Assembly: GCF_042646085.1 (NCBI RefSeq)
Contig: NZ_JBHRSZ010000009.1
Span: 248,001 to 312,000 of the forward strand
Length of the DNA: 64,000 bases
Source: Litoribrevibacter euphylliae
GTDB lineage: Bacteria; Pseudomonadota; Gammaproteobacteria; Pseudomonadales; Litoribrevibacteraceae
Direction: 5' to 3'
This document shows, in pieces, positions 7,881 through 17,442 of this stretch (positions within the stretch are counted from its first letter, which is position 1; every line of letters begins with the position of its first letter). A model generated the notes under the pieces. The model saw nothing but the letters and a program-made list of their open reading frames with translations. It had not been told where the DNA came from and did no database searches. Position numbers and translations under genes: made by a program.

Positions 7881-8936
7881 TTATGAACCAATAGGTAAAA
7901 AATTAGAAATAGCTCCAGAAGGAGTCACTAATGCATCCAGTATGTGAATCCATCCTGCAGACGATAATTGCTGAGTTCGCTCCAAATGATCAGAGTAAGC
8001 GCGGCATAACTTATCCAATAGCGATGCATCATACGCTAACTTTTCTACCATAACCCAGTTATTCCATGCTCCCGTCAAAGACCATGCAGGATCATCCACC
8101 TCTGAATTAGGCAAACGATAGTGAAAGGTCGGCCTGGAAGACACCAAAGAAGAGTCCACTTTTCGTTGCACCAAGTCAGGAAGAATCGTCATAAACAACG
8201 GTAACAAATCCAATGGCCGATTTCGTGTCGGATTAAATTCGAGATAGTCCATAATCACAATATCCAGCGGCGGATTATATCGGGGATTAATCACCAGTTT
8301 CACATAATCCAGCGGAAACGGCTGTATGTATGGATATATCTTTCGAACAATATCAACGCTCTCTAACACCAATAAACGATCATAAAGACACAAGAAGGCC
8401 TTTAGAACAGGTAAAATATTGCTAACATCCTTTGATACTACCTCAGGATTAAAGTGCAGCCCTAGTGCCCTAAGCGGCTGATTACGCGTTCCTTTGGCAC
8501 CTCGTCGGTGTAATCCAGTAATTAACTGATTCAAAGTGTAGAGTTCGGTTATTTTAATTGGTGGCGACACGACTTCTAATGATGCTAAAGAACGTAGAAG
8601 CTTCTCTATGATTCCCGGCTCTATCTGTTCATCACGATCCATCGACAGAAGAACTTCAGGCTTATTACCAAACAAACGAGAAACTATGCCGTCTGATTCA
8701 AAGGACGTACCTTTCTGAACTTGCTTCAAATAGTTTGAATCATATTCAACCCGGAATGAACCATAACTACTGCAATCAACGGCAACTTCATAATCAGAAC
8801 GCCGGTTGATGGCACCACCACATACATCTCGAACCGCTTCAGCAGCGCTTAATAAATCAATCCCAACAAACTCCAACTCAACACCAACCCGTCGAATGTC
8901 ACCCTGGCTTGTTCGGATATTAGATGGCATATCCAT
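7881..8936 (-). CDS. Putative amidoligase (COOH-NH2 ligase fold)
   Basis: 351 aa, soluble. It opens with RRVGVELEF (residues 15-23), the metal/ATP-binding signature of the putative amidoligase family PF12224, followed by a YEVAVDCSSYGSFRVEYDS block, a PPIKITEL segment and the LGLHFNPEV motif that carries a conserved His/Asn. The family shares the glutamine synthetase/glutamate-cysteine ligase fold and is predicted to form amide bonds on peptides or cell-wall compounds; family members often sit beside a class II glutamine amidotransferase. Here the only co-transcribed partner is the YqaA-like protein. Reaction and substrate are unknown. Start: ATG at 8936, with another ATG two codons on. Confidence 0.75.
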   Translation of the reverse strand: MDMPSNIRTSQGDIRRVGVELEFVGIDLLSAAEAVRDVCGGAINRRSDYEVAVDCSSYGSFRVEYDSNYLKQVQKGTSFESDGIVSRLFGNKPEVLLSMDRDEQIEPGIIEKLLRSLASLEVVSPPIKITELYTLNQLITGLHRRGAKGTRNQPLRALGLHFNPEVVSKDVSNILPVLKAFLCLYDRLLVLESVDIVRKIYPYIQPFPLDYVKLVINPRYNPPLDIVIMDYLEFNPTRNRPLDLLPLFMTILPDLVQRKVDSSLVSSRPTFHYRLPNSEVDDPAWSLTGAWNNWVMVEKLAYDASLLDKLCRAYSDHLERTQQLSSAGWIHILDALVTPSGAISNFLPIGS

Positions 8937-9038
8937 ATAGCTTCACTCAGAAAACCCATAGAAGTCATATACCAGACTAGCTAGGCTTTATGTCATTAGA
9001 GTGACCAGGGGTACTGAAGAGCATGTTATTTATGACAT

Positions 9039-9068
9039 AAAAAAACCCGCGACATGCGCGGGTTTTTT
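9039..9068 (-). terminator. Strong rho-independent terminator of rpsA
   Basis: CCCGCG / CGCGGG stem extended by A and T runs (AAAAAA... and TTTTTT), loop ACATG. It lies 44 bp past the rpsA stop and works on the minus strand; the symmetric A/T flanks would allow either direction. Confidence 0.92.
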
Positions 9069-9111
9069 CTGCAATCTCTCGATTGCTAAGTAACAGCTAC
9101 TCTTGTAACTA

Positions 9112-10788
9112 TTACTGATCAGCAAGCTGCTGCTTGATAAGATCACCAATAGTGGTAGGACCAGATTGCTCTTGCTCCTGATCACGGATCTTCTTCATCG
9201 CTGCTTTTTCATCATCAGTGTCTTTCGACTTGATAGAAAGGCTGATAGTACGGTTCTTACGATCTACAGCTACGATCTTAGCTTCAACCGCGTCACCTTC
9301 GTTCAGTACGTTACGAGCATCTTCAACGCGATCGTTGCTGATCTCAGAAGCTTTAAGAGTCGCTTCAACGTCTGCAGCTAGCTCAACTACAGCGCCTTTC
9401 GCGTCAACTTCTTTAACAGTACCGTTAACGATTGCACCTTTGTCGTTCTCAGCTACGAACTCAACGAACGGATCGCTTTCTAGCTGCTTAACACCTAGAG
9501 AGATACGCTCACGCTCTGGGTCGATAGACAAGATAACAGTTTCGATTTCGTCGCCTTTCTTATAAGCACGAACTGCTTCTTCACCAGCTTCGTTCCAGCT
9601 GATGTCAGAAAGGTGAACTAGACCGTCGATGCCACCGTCAAGGCCAATGAAGATACCGAAGTCAGTGATAGACTTGATCTTACCAGTAACTTTGTCGCCC
9701 TTGTTGAAGTTGCCAGAGAAGTTTTCCCATGGGTTAGTGTGACACTGCTTGATACCTAGAGAAATACGACGACGCTCTTCGTCGATGTCTAGAACCATAA
9801 CATCTACTTCGTCACCAACCTGAACAACTTTAGATGGGTGGATGTTCTTGTTAGTCCAATCCATTTCAGAAACGTGAACAAGACCTTCAACGCCTTCTTC
9901 AAGCTCAGCGAAACAACCGTAGTCAGTTAGGTTAGTTACGCGCGCAGTCACTTTCGCACCTTCTGGGTAACGGTCAGTGATTGCTTGCCATGGATCTTCA
10001 CCTAGCTGCTTAAGACCTAGAGAAACACGGTTACGATCGCGGTCGAACTTAAGAACTTTAACATTGATTTCGTCACCAACGTTTACGATCTCGCTTGGGT
10101 GCTTGATACGCTTCCAAGCCATATCAGTGATGTGAAGAAGACCGTCAACACCACCAAGATCAACGAACGCACCGTAATCAGTAAGGTTCTTAACGATACC
10201 TTTAACTTCTGCACCTTCAGCCAATTCAGCCAATAGAGCATCACGCTCTGCACTGTTTTCAGCTTCAAGAACTGCACGGCGAGAAACAACAACGTTGTTA
10301 CGCTTCTGATCTAGCTTAATTACTTTGAAGTCTAGCTCTTTGCCTTCCAAGTGCGCAGTATCGCGAACTGGACGAACATCAACCAAAGAACCAGGTAGGA
10401 ATGCACGGATGCTGTTAACGTCAACTGTGAAGCCGCCTTTAACTTTACCGTTGATGATACCTTTAACGATTTCACCAGCGTCGTAAGCTTTTTCAAGCTC
10501 AATCCAAGACTCAGCACGCTTAGCTTTTTCACGAGATAGACGAGTTTCACCCCAACCATCTTCAACTGCTTCAAGAGCAACCTGAACTTCGTCACCAATG
10601 TTCAGTTCGAAGTCACCGTTCTCGCTAACGAATTGAGAACGAGGAATAACGCCTTCAGACTTAAGACCAGCGTGAACTGTTACCCAGTCACCAGTGATGT
10701 CTACGATGATACCGGTTACGATTGAACCCGGTTTCATGTCTACGGACTTAAGGCTTTCTTCAAATAATTCAGCAAAGCTTTCGCTCAT
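9112..10788 (-). CDS. rpsA: 30S ribosomal protein S1
   Basis: 558 aa, the usual gammaproteobacterial length. Six S1 RNA-binding domains follow one another from about residue 20; the later four show the repeated GxxVxGxVxxxxxxGxFVxL and HxSxxxW patterns (for example LVHVSEMDWTNKN and LVHLSDISWNEAG). S1 sits on the 30S subunit and helps mRNAs without strong Shine-Dalgarno sites to bind. TTAGG precedes the ATG, weak as usual for the self-regulated rpsA. It follows cmk as in most relatives, but a strong terminator ends the unit and ihfB, the common next gene, is absent. Confidence 0.99.
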   Translation of the reverse strand: MSESFAELFEESLKSVDMKPGSIVTGIIVDITGDWVTVHAGLKSEGVIPRSQFVSENGDFELNIGDEVQVALEAVEDGWGETRLSREKAKRAESWIELEKAYDAGEIVKGIINGKVKGGFTVDVNSIRAFLPGSLVDVRPVRDTAHLEGKELDFKVIKLDQKRNNVVVSRRAVLEAENSAERDALLAELAEGAEVKGIVKNLTDYGAFVDLGGVDGLLHITDMAWKRIKHPSEIVNVGDEINVKVLKFDRDRNRVSLGLKQLGEDPWQAITDRYPEGAKVTARVTNLTDYGCFAELEEGVEGLVHVSEMDWTNKNIHPSKVVQVGDEVDVMVLDIDEERRRISLGIKQCHTNPWENFSGNFNKGDKVTGKIKSITDFGIFIGLDGGIDGLVHLSDISWNEAGEEAVRAYKKGDEIETVILSIDPERERISLGVKQLESDPFVEFVAENDKGAIVNGTVKEVDAKGAVVELAADVEATLKASEISNDRVEDARNVLNEGDAVEAKIVAVDRKNRTISLSIKSKDTDDEKAAMKKIRDQEQEQSGPTTIGDLIKQQLADQ

Positions 10789-10924
10789 GTTTATACCTAA
10801 TGTTTAAGTGTGGTTACTCCCAGCCTAAACCGGTCATACCACTCACCATGCACCAGTCTACATGGGTCTGCTTATGTAATCCCGATACATGCCTTGACTG
10901 GAATTTCTGGCATATTCAGGAAGT

Positions 10925-11602
10925 TCAGATCAAGCCTACTTCAGAGAGCGCATCAGAAATTTGACTGACAACTTCATCGATAGAAAGATGCGTACTGTCT
11001 ATTTCAATAGCATCATTCGCCGGCTTTAATGGCGCCACAGAGCGGTTCATATCCCGGTCGTCGCGCGCTTTGATCTCGTCTAAAATGGCGGCAATACTAA
11101 CAGATTCACCACTTGCCTTCAACTGATTATAGCGCCGTTCAGCCCGTTCCTCCGCAGAAGCTGACAAATAGACTTTGACTGGCGCCGAAGGGAAAACAAC
11201 CGTCCCCATATCTCGTCCATCAGCGATCAAACCTTGCTCAGTAGCAAAGGCTCGCTGACGATCCAGTAAAGCATCGCGAACTGGTGTTAGTGCAGCAACT
11301 TTGGAGGCTGCATCCCCACACTTTTCAGTGCGAATTTGAGAGGCAACATTTTCCCCTTCAAATACAGGAACAAGAAGCTCATTACCCTCTTCCAGCTTAA
11401 ACTCAACATCCAGAGTTAATGCAAGCTCAGCAAGCTTATCTACATCATCAAGCTCAATGCCATGCTTCAATGCCCCAAAGGCAACCAAACGATACAAAGC
11501 ACCACTATCCAGCAACTCCCAGCCCAGCTTCTGGGACAGAATTTTTGCCACTGTTCCTTTCCCGCTGCCACTTGGCCCATCAATTGTCAGAACTTTCAAC
11601 AT
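10925..11602 (-). CDS. cmk: Cytidylate kinase
   Basis: 225 aa. P-loop GPSGSGKGT at residues 9-17, the LDSGALYR substrate motif, and ADGRDMGTVVFP with the Arg/Asp that bind the CMP ribose and base. It phosphorylates CMP and dCMP with ATP in the cytoplasm. The insert typical of long bacterial CMP kinases is present. A terminator-like stem lies upstream, after tyrA-aroA, and rpsA follows 136 bp downstream. Confidence 0.98.
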   Translation of the reverse strand: MLKVLTIDGPSGSGKGTVAKILSQKLGWELLDSGALYRLVAFGALKHGIELDDVDKLAELALTLDVEFKLEEGNELLVPVFEGENVASQIRTEKCGDAASKVAALTPVRDALLDRQRAFATEQGLIADGRDMGTVVFPSAPVKVYLSASAEERAERRYNQLKASGESVSIAAILDEIKARDDRDMNRSVAPLKPANDAIEIDSTHLSIDEVVSQISDALSEVGLI

Positions 11603-11630
11603 CTTTCTTAACTTTCCCTAATTTACCTAT

Positions 11631-11652
11631 AAAAAAGACCTCCTAAGAGGCC
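11631..11652 (-). terminator. Terminator between tyrA-aroA and cmk
   Basis: On the minus strand a 6-bp stem (GGCCTC / GAGGTC, one G-U pair) with loop TTAG is followed by six T. It starts 17 bp after the aroA stop codon and 28 bp before the cmk start, so it may only partly block read-through. Confidence 0.7.
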
Positions 11653-11669
11653 TCTTAAATAACGGAATT

Positions 11670-13907
11670 TTAGACTTCCTGAGCCGTAATATTCATCCCC
11701 ACCTGCTGAGCCAGCTCAACAAAATTCGGGAACGAAGTAGCGACATGCTCCGCACCTTTGATAACAATATCACCCTTGGCACGCAAACCAGCCACTGTGA
11801 ACGACATAGCAATTCGATGGTCACCGTGACTGACAACTGTTGCCGAGCCCATCTCACCACCTTTAATGACCATACCGTCTGGCGTTGGTTTTGCGTCAAT
11901 CCCAAGATCTATCAGGCCATCCGCCATCACTTGAATACGATCGCTTTCTTTAACTCGAAGCTCTTCCGCCCCAGTTAAAATCGTTTCACCTTCTGCACAC
12001 GCAGCTGCAATAAACAGCACAGGGAATTCATCAATTGCCAATGGAACCTGATCTTCCGGAATGTGAATGCCTTTTAGCTGAGCGGATTGAACACGGATGT
12101 CAGCTACCGGCTCGCCACCCACTTCTTTTTCATTAAGAAGCTCAATATTAGCTCCCATGGCTTTCAAGATATTAATCACGCCAATACGAGTCGGATTCAT
12201 TCCAACATGACGAATGGTAAGATCAGCATCCGGTGCTATCGACGCTGCAACCATAAAGAACGCAGCCGACGAAATATCCGAAGGCACATCAATCTTGGTC
12301 GCGGTTAAAGACCCACCCGACTGTAATGTTGCCGTCGCACCTTCTATTTTAACTTCATAACCAAAGCCATTTAGCATTCGCTCGGTATGATCACGTGTCG
12401 GCGCAGGCTCAGTAGTGCTGGTTTGACCTTCCGCGTACAAGCCTGCAAGCAATACACAGGATTTAACCTGAGCAGACGCCATCGGTAAATCATAATGAAT
12501 ACCTTTGAGTGACTGACCGCCTTTAATTTTAACAGGAGGACGACCACCTTCACCTGTCTCTATCACCGCACCCATATCACGCAAAGGCTTGGCGACTCGC
12601 TCCATAGGCCGCTTTGAAAGTGACTCATCACCCGTCAGAGTCACATCAAAATCCTGACCTGCCAACAAACCGCACAATAAACGCATAGAGGTTCCAGAGT
12701 TCCCCATATACAGAGGCCCTGGAGGCGCCTGAAGCCCATGCAACCCAGCACCATAAATCTTTACTTTACCGTCGTAAGGGCCTTCGATAACAACACCCAT
12801 ATCGCGGAATGCCTGAAGAGTGGACAATGCATCCTCTCCCTCAAGAAACCCTTCCACTTCAGTAATGCCCTTCGCTAGCGCACCTAGCATGATAGAGCGA
12901 TGAGAAACGGACTTATCTCCAGGCACACGAATCGAGCCCTGAGCAGTCCCACCCGGTTTTACGTGGTATTCAAGATTTTTTGTAGTCATAGGTTTTAAGT
13001 ACGGAGTACCGTCTAATATTCGATTAAAATGTTCTCTAGCCGCTTTTGCTCGGGTAAATATCCCAAGCATTTCCTGGCTATTCTGATTCAAAATAGCTTC
13101 TTTAACCCGCTGCACACCCTGTTCAAAGTGCTCCAGAGAACGCATCACTGCGCGCGTATTGGTTAAAAAGATATCATGCCACATGGTCGGATCGCTGGCT
13201 GCAATACGCGTAAAGTCCCTAAAACCACCCGCCGCATAACGAAAAATATCCAAGCTCTGATCTTCACGAGCTAAGGTATCTACTAACGAAAAAGCCAACA
13301 AATGAGGCAAGTGACTCGTGGAAGCAAGCACCTGATCATGATACGCAGGAGACATCGCCAAGACTTCAGCGCCAGTAGACGCCCACAGTTTCCTTATGGA
13401 ATTCACGGCCTTGGAAGACACCCCCGGAGGAGGCGTAATAATAATTTTATGCTTTACAAAAAGAGAGGCATCCGCCGATGCCACCCCACTCTTTTCAGAC
13501 CCAGCAATAGGATGGCCAGGAACAAAGCAACGCGGCAAGTAACCAAACGCATCAGCAACAGAGTCAATCACTGTTCCCTTAACACTACCAACGTCGGTAA
13601 TTATGGTTTGATCTGCCACAAAATCCCGCATTTCACGCAATACCGGATTCATAGCTTTTACCGGTACAGACAACATAATCACATGAGCGCGCTGAGCACC
13701 ACTAGGCAGATCCTGAGCAATTTCATCAATCACCCCCAACCTAAGTGCTGCTTCCATCTCATCTGGATTACGATCAAATCCAATGATATGAAGGTCAGGA
13801 TTGGCTTTTTTAACCGCTTTAGCAAATGACCCGCCGATCAACCCCAAACCAACAACAAAAATATTCTCAACAGGCAATGTTTGAATGATTTTTTCCGGGC
13901 TAGCCAT
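11670..13907 (-). CDS. tyrA-aroA: Prephenate dehydrogenase / EPSP synthase fusion
   Basis: 745 aa from the ATG at 13907; a TTG one codon earlier is less likely because GGA lies 5 nt before the ATG. Residues 1-300 are TyrA, with Rossmann motif VGLGLIGGSF and the HPIAGSEKSG substrate loop, converting prephenate to 4-hydroxyphenylpyruvate with NAD. From about residue 312 comes AroA, with PGDKSVSHRS, GNSGTSMRLL and RVKESDRI, joining PEP to shikimate-3-phosphate. The fusion is known in Pseudomonas and relatives. The start overlaps the end of hisC by 8 bp, showing translational coupling. AroA has LYMGNSGTSMR with the Gly of class I glyphosate-sensitive-like enzymes. Confidence 0.97.
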   Translation of the reverse strand: MASPEKIIQTLPVENIFVVGLGLIGGSFAKAVKKANPDLHIIGFDRNPDEMEAALRLGVIDEIAQDLPSGAQRAHVIMLSVPVKAMNPVLREMRDFVADQTIITDVGSVKGTVIDSVADAFGYLPRCFVPGHPIAGSEKSGVASADASLFVKHKIIITPPPGVSSKAVNSIRKLWASTGAEVLAMSPAYHDQVLASTSHLPHLLAFSLVDTLAREDQSLDIFRYAAGGFRDFTRIAASDPTMWHDIFLTNTRAVMRSLEHFEQGVQRVKEAILNQNSQEMLGIFTRAKAAREHFNRILDGTPYLKPMTTKNLEYHVKPGGTAQGSIRVPGDKSVSHRSIMLGALAKGITEVEGFLEGEDALSTLQAFRDMGVVIEGPYDGKVKIYGAGLHGLQAPPGPLYMGNSGTSMRLLCGLLAGQDFDVTLTGDESLSKRPMERVAKPLRDMGAVIETGEGGRPPVKIKGGQSLKGIHYDLPMASAQVKSCVLLAGLYAEGQTSTTEPAPTRDHTERMLNGFGYEVKIEGATATLQSGGSLTATKIDVPSDISSAAFFMVAASIAPDADLTIRHVGMNPTRIGVINILKAMGANIELLNEKEVGGEPVADIRVQSAQLKGIHIPEDQVPLAIDEFPVLFIAAACAEGETILTGAEELRVKESDRIQVMADGLIDLGIDAKPTPDGMVIKGGEMGSATVVSHGDHRIAMSFTVAGLRAKGDIVIKGAEHVATSFPNFVELAQQVGMNITAQEV

Positions 13908-15021
13908 CAAGTTCCATCTCGTTCAAAACATCAATAAAGCGCTGATTTTCTTCCTGAGTACCAATACTCACCCTAAGATGATTCGGCATCCCGTAATTAG
14001 CAACAGGCCTTAATATTACCCCTTGCTTTAAGAAAGATTGGTTAATTTCTGAAGTCTCTCGTGCAAAATCAACGGTAATAAAATTACCTTTACTTGGAAT
14101 ATACCCCAGGCCCCTTGCCTCAAGCGCCTGAATTATCTGTGCCATCCCCTTACTATTTAGTTCTTTACTAGCAGCCAAATACTCTTCATCCTGCAAAGCA
14201 GCTTTAGCTGCTGCTAGTGCTAATGAATCAACATTAAAAGGCTGACGAACTCTATTAAGCAAATCTGCGATCTCAGGTGCAGACGCCGCCCAACCAACCC
14301 GCAACGAAGCCAAGCCATAGGCTTTAGAAAAAGTTCGGGTTACGATCAAATTTGGATACAGAGGCAAGAGCTCAATACCATCTGGGTAATTTTCATCAGA
14401 AACATACTCAGAATAGGCCTCATCAAGCACAACGACGACATCCTCAGGCACTTTGCTCATGAACGACTTAAACTCAGCCACATCAAACATAGTACCCGTC
14501 GGGTTATTTGGATTGGCTAGAAATACCACTCGTGTTTGAGCATTAATCGCCGCAGCCATTGCATCTAGGTTATGAGCATAATCCCGTGCAGGAACAATAT
14601 TGAGGTCAGCGCCAACCGCCTGAGTTGAAATAGGATAAACAGCAAACGCGTATTGAGAAAAAACTGCATTCGTACCTGACTGAAGAAAGGTTCGAGCAAT
14701 TAGATCAAGCACATCGTTTGAACCATTACCTAAAGTAATTTGTTCTGCCGTCAGGGCAAAATGCTCAGACAGTGCTGACTTCAACTCAAAACCATTACCA
14801 TCAGGGTATCGAGTCAGCTCTGATAACTCAGCTTCAATTGCCGTCAAAACAGCTTTTGATGGCCCTAATGGATTTTCATTACTGGCCAGCTTAACAATAT
14901 CTTTTGGGTCCAGCCCTAGCTCTCTTGCTAATTCATCCACCGGCTTCCCTGGAAGGTAGGGATGCAATTTAGCCACACCAGGAACAGCATTATTTATTAG
15001 TTTAGTTAAGCCAGATGACAT
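13900..15021 (-). CDS. hisC: Histidinol-phosphate/aromatic aminotransferase
   Basis: 373 aa, fold-type I aminotransferase. The PLP Lys is in TRTFSKAYGLASLRVGW, with LASNENPLGPS near the start and FLANPNNPTG for the cofactor Asp/Asn. Lying between pheA and tyrA-aroA it is the HisC2-type enzyme of this cluster, which can serve histidine synthesis and also aminate prephenate or phenylpyruvates. AAGGGA precedes the ATG at about 7 nt. It overlaps tyrA-aroA and follows pheA after 41 bp, so it is part of the aromatic operon. Confidence 0.95.
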   Translation of the reverse strand: MSSGLTKLINNAVPGVAKLHPYLPGKPVDELARELGLDPKDIVKLASNENPLGPSKAVLTAIEAELSELTRYPDGNGFELKSALSEHFALTAEQITLGNGSNDVLDLIARTFLQSGTNAVFSQYAFAVYPISTQAVGADLNIVPARDYAHNLDAMAAAINAQTRVVFLANPNNPTGTMFDVAEFKSFMSKVPEDVVVVLDEAYSEYVSDENYPDGIELLPLYPNLIVTRTFSKAYGLASLRVGWAASAPEIADLLNRVRQPFNVDSLALAAAKAALQDEEYLAASKELNSKGMAQIIQALEARGLGYIPSKGNFITVDFARETSEINQSFLKQGVILRPVANYGMPNHLRVSIGTQEENQRFIDVLNEMELDG

Positions 15022-15062
15022 TCAAATTCCCTTACTTTTATTACCTGAGCAGAATCAAACGA

Positions 15063-16154
15063 CTAAAGCACACCGCATGGATAAGAGCCTAGAATCTTCA
15101 GATCAGTTGCTCGCTCACCAACATCTTTAAGCGCTGTCTGAATCAACTCATCAGTAGCATGCCCTTTGAAATCAATGAAGAATACATAATTCCAAGCACC
15201 AGACTTAGACGGTCTCGTCTCAACTCGAGTCAAGTCGATACCTAAACGATGGAACGGCTCAAGTAAATCATGCAAAGCACCCGGCTTATTACGCATTGAA
15301 ACCAGAATCGACGTCTTATCGTCGCCACTTTCAGGCACTGGATGACTACCAATAATCAAGAAACGAGTCGAGTTATCTGGCTGATCTTCGATTTTTTCAG
15401 ACAGTTTTTTGAGGCCATATAAATTTGCCGCCGTTTCGCCGGCAATAGCAGCCGCATTCCACTCACCACGAACGTGTTTAGCTGCCTCAGCATTACTACT
15501 TACGGCCACTCGCTCAGCATGAGGGTAATTTGCATCTAACCATTTACGACACTGAGCCAACGACTGAGCGTGCGAATAAATGCGAGAAATCTTATCTTCT
15601 TTGGTTACATCACTCATTAGAAGGTGATGATGGATACGAAGAACCACCTCACCACAAATATGGATATTGCTGTCCATAAAGTTATCAAGCGTATGATTAA
15701 TAACGCCTTCTGTGCTGTTCTCAACCGGAACTACACCATAAGCAACCGAACCTGCAGCCACTTCACGGAAAACTTCATCAATCGCAGACATAGGAACGGT
15801 AACCGCCGAATGACCAAAATGCTTCAATGCGGCTTCTTGAGTAAAGGTGCCTTCAGGCCCTAGAAAAGCAACTTTGACAGGGTCTTCCAAGGCAAGACAA
15901 GCAGACATGATTTCACGGAACAAACGAGCCATTTCTTCATCGTCAAGCGGCCCTTCATTCAAATCCATAATTTTACGCAATACTTGCGCTTCACGCTCAG
16001 GACGGTAGAACTGAGTAGAATCTGCCCCAGCAGCCGTCTTAACTTCAGCCACCCGCTGCGCACACCCTGCACGATCGCTGATCAACTTAAGAATCTGCTT
16101 ATCCAGTGAATCAATCTGATCTCTAAGTGAGAGTAATTCTTTTTCTGTAGACAC
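15063..16154 (-). CDS. pheA: Bifunctional chorismate mutase / prephenate dehydratase
   Basis: 363 aa. An AroQ chorismate mutase helix bundle covers residues 1-90 (LRDQIDSLDKQILKLISDRA). Prephenate dehydratase follows at 95-275 with FLGPEGTFTQEAA, the VPVENSTEGV motif and DNSTRFLIIG. An ACT domain ends the protein (KPGALHDLLEPF and VETRPSKSGAWNYVFFID), the site for phenylalanine feedback inhibition. The GTG start has AAGG about 8 nt upstream. The enzyme turns chorismate into phenylpyruvate. No leader peptide or attenuator is visible ahead of it; serC lies 116 bp upstream on the same strand. Confidence 0.98.
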   Translation of the reverse strand: MSTEKELLSLRDQIDSLDKQILKLISDRAGCAQRVAEVKTAAGADSTQFYRPEREAQVLRKIMDLNEGPLDDEEMARLFREIMSACLALEDPVKVAFLGPEGTFTQEAALKHFGHSAVTVPMSAIDEVFREVAAGSVAYGVVPVENSTEGVINHTLDNFMDSNIHICGEVVLRIHHHLLMSDVTKEDKISRIYSHAQSLAQCRKWLDANYPHAERVAVSSNAEAAKHVRGEWNAAAIAGETAANLYGLKKLSEKIEDQPDNSTRFLIIGSHPVPESGDDKTSILVSMRNKPGALHDLLEPFHRLGIDLTRVETRPSKSGAWNYVFFIDFKGHATDELIQTALKDVGERATDLKILGSYPCGVL

Positions 16155-16270
16155 CTTAAATACCTTGTCTTTATCATTAACGGAAGCTATCTATTCACTT
16201 CCCAGTTTAGCTCCCAATAATAAAACCCCGTCTAATTCAGACAGAATGCTTCAGAAGCTAACCCTTGCTG

Positions 16271-17350
16271 TTATGCATACTCTTTTTCGAAGGACTTCAT
16301 AAACTCAATTAGCGCATCCACTGCACGCTCAGGAACAGCGTTGTAAATACTTGCACGCATTCCACCCACAGAACGGTGACCAGCCAAATTAAGCAAACGC
16401 GCCTCATCTGCTTTTTGAAGGAATTTAGCATCAAGATCACTGTTGGCCAAAACAAAAGGCACATTCATACGAGAACGATATCTTGGCTCCACAGGATTTG
16501 AATAGAAATCACTGGCATCAATATAGCCGTATAATTTTTCTGCTTTACGCTGATTAATCTCTGCTACGGCTTTCAATCCACCCTGGCGCTTCAGCCACTT
16601 AAAGACTAAGCCAGATAAATACCATGCGTAGGTAGGTGGAGTATTATTCATAGACCCCGCTTTCGCATGCACTTGATAGTCAAACATTGCAGGTGCAAAG
16701 CTCTTAGCTTTACCAAGCAGATCTTTACGCACGACAACAATGGTTAAACCAGCAGGACCGATGTTCTTTTGAGCTCCGGCATATATCAAACCAAATTTAT
16801 TAACATCCAAAGGCTCTGACAAAATGCTCGACGAGTAATCCGCAACCAGAGGCACATCCACCTCAGGAATATAATCAAACTCAACACCACCGATGGTTTC
16901 ATTCGGTGTGTAATGCAGGTAAGCCGCATCTTTCGACAAATTCCACTGACCGAAATCAGGTACCGTTGAAAAGTTTTGCTCTTCACTGCTAGCGACCACA
17001 TTCACATCACAGTAACGCTTGGCTTCAGCAATAGCTTTCTTCGACCACTGCCCTGTATTTACATAATCCGCAGAGGTTTTATCACCCAATAAGTTTAGCG
17101 GCACCATGCTGAACTGTGAACTTGCCCCACCCTGTAAGAACAAGACTTCATAGTCATCACTGATGGCAAGCAAATCTCTAAAGTCCTGAGTTGCTTCTTC
17201 TGCAATAGATACAAACTCTTTACTTCGGTGGCTCATTTCCATTACGGAACAACCCACACCTTTCCAGTTCGCGATTTCTTCTTGCGCTTGAAATAGCACT
17301 TCTTCCGGCAACGCTGCCGGGCCTGCACAAAAGTTAAATGCTCTAGCCAT
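16271..17350 (-). CDS. serC: Phosphoserine aminotransferase
   Basis: 359 aa, normal SerC length. NFCAGPAALPEEV at the start, MEMSHRSKEF and the PLP Lys in IYAGAQKNIGPAG are typical. It makes phosphoserine from 3-phosphohydroxypyruvate, and also serves pyridoxal phosphate synthesis. It lies between gyrA and pheA, the common order in this group; a terminator separates it from gyrA. A TGGAATT ribosome site precedes the ATG. Confidence 0.98.
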   Translation of the reverse strand: MARAFNFCAGPAALPEEVLFQAQEEIANWKGVGCSVMEMSHRSKEFVSIAEEATQDFRDLLAISDDYEVLFLQGGASSQFSMVPLNLLGDKTSADYVNTGQWSKKAIAEAKRYCDVNVVASSEEQNFSTVPDFGQWNLSKDAAYLHYTPNETIGGVEFDYIPEVDVPLVADYSSSILSEPLDVNKFGLIYAGAQKNIGPAGLTIVVVRKDLLGKAKSFAPAMFDYQVHAKAGSMNNTPPTYAWYLSGLVFKWLKRQGGLKAVAEINQRKAEKLYGYIDASDFYSNPVEPRYRSRMNVPFVLANSDLDAKFLQKADEARLLNLAGHRSVGGMRASIYNAVPERAVDALIEFMKSFEKEYA

Positions 17351-17405
17351 TAGAATTCCAGCAAATAATTTAAAACGAGTTACTAAAAAGAGGTTCGTAT
17401 AAAGG

Positions 17406-17436
17406 AGAGAAAAGCCTGCCGAAATTCGACAGGCTC
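17406..17436 (-). terminator. Terminator of gyrA
   Basis: On the minus strand AGCCTG...CAGGCT, extended inward by CGAA/TTCG with one mismatch, is followed by TTTTCTC. It starts a few bases past the gyrA stop codon. Confidence 0.8.
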
Positions 17437-17442
17437 AAACAA

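Noticed and set aside
9218..9565. Open frames antisense to rpsA (also 10083-10292 and 10332-10598)
   Set aside because: They overlap a highly conserved gene fully, show skewed composition and have no ribosome sites; shadows of rpsA codon usage.
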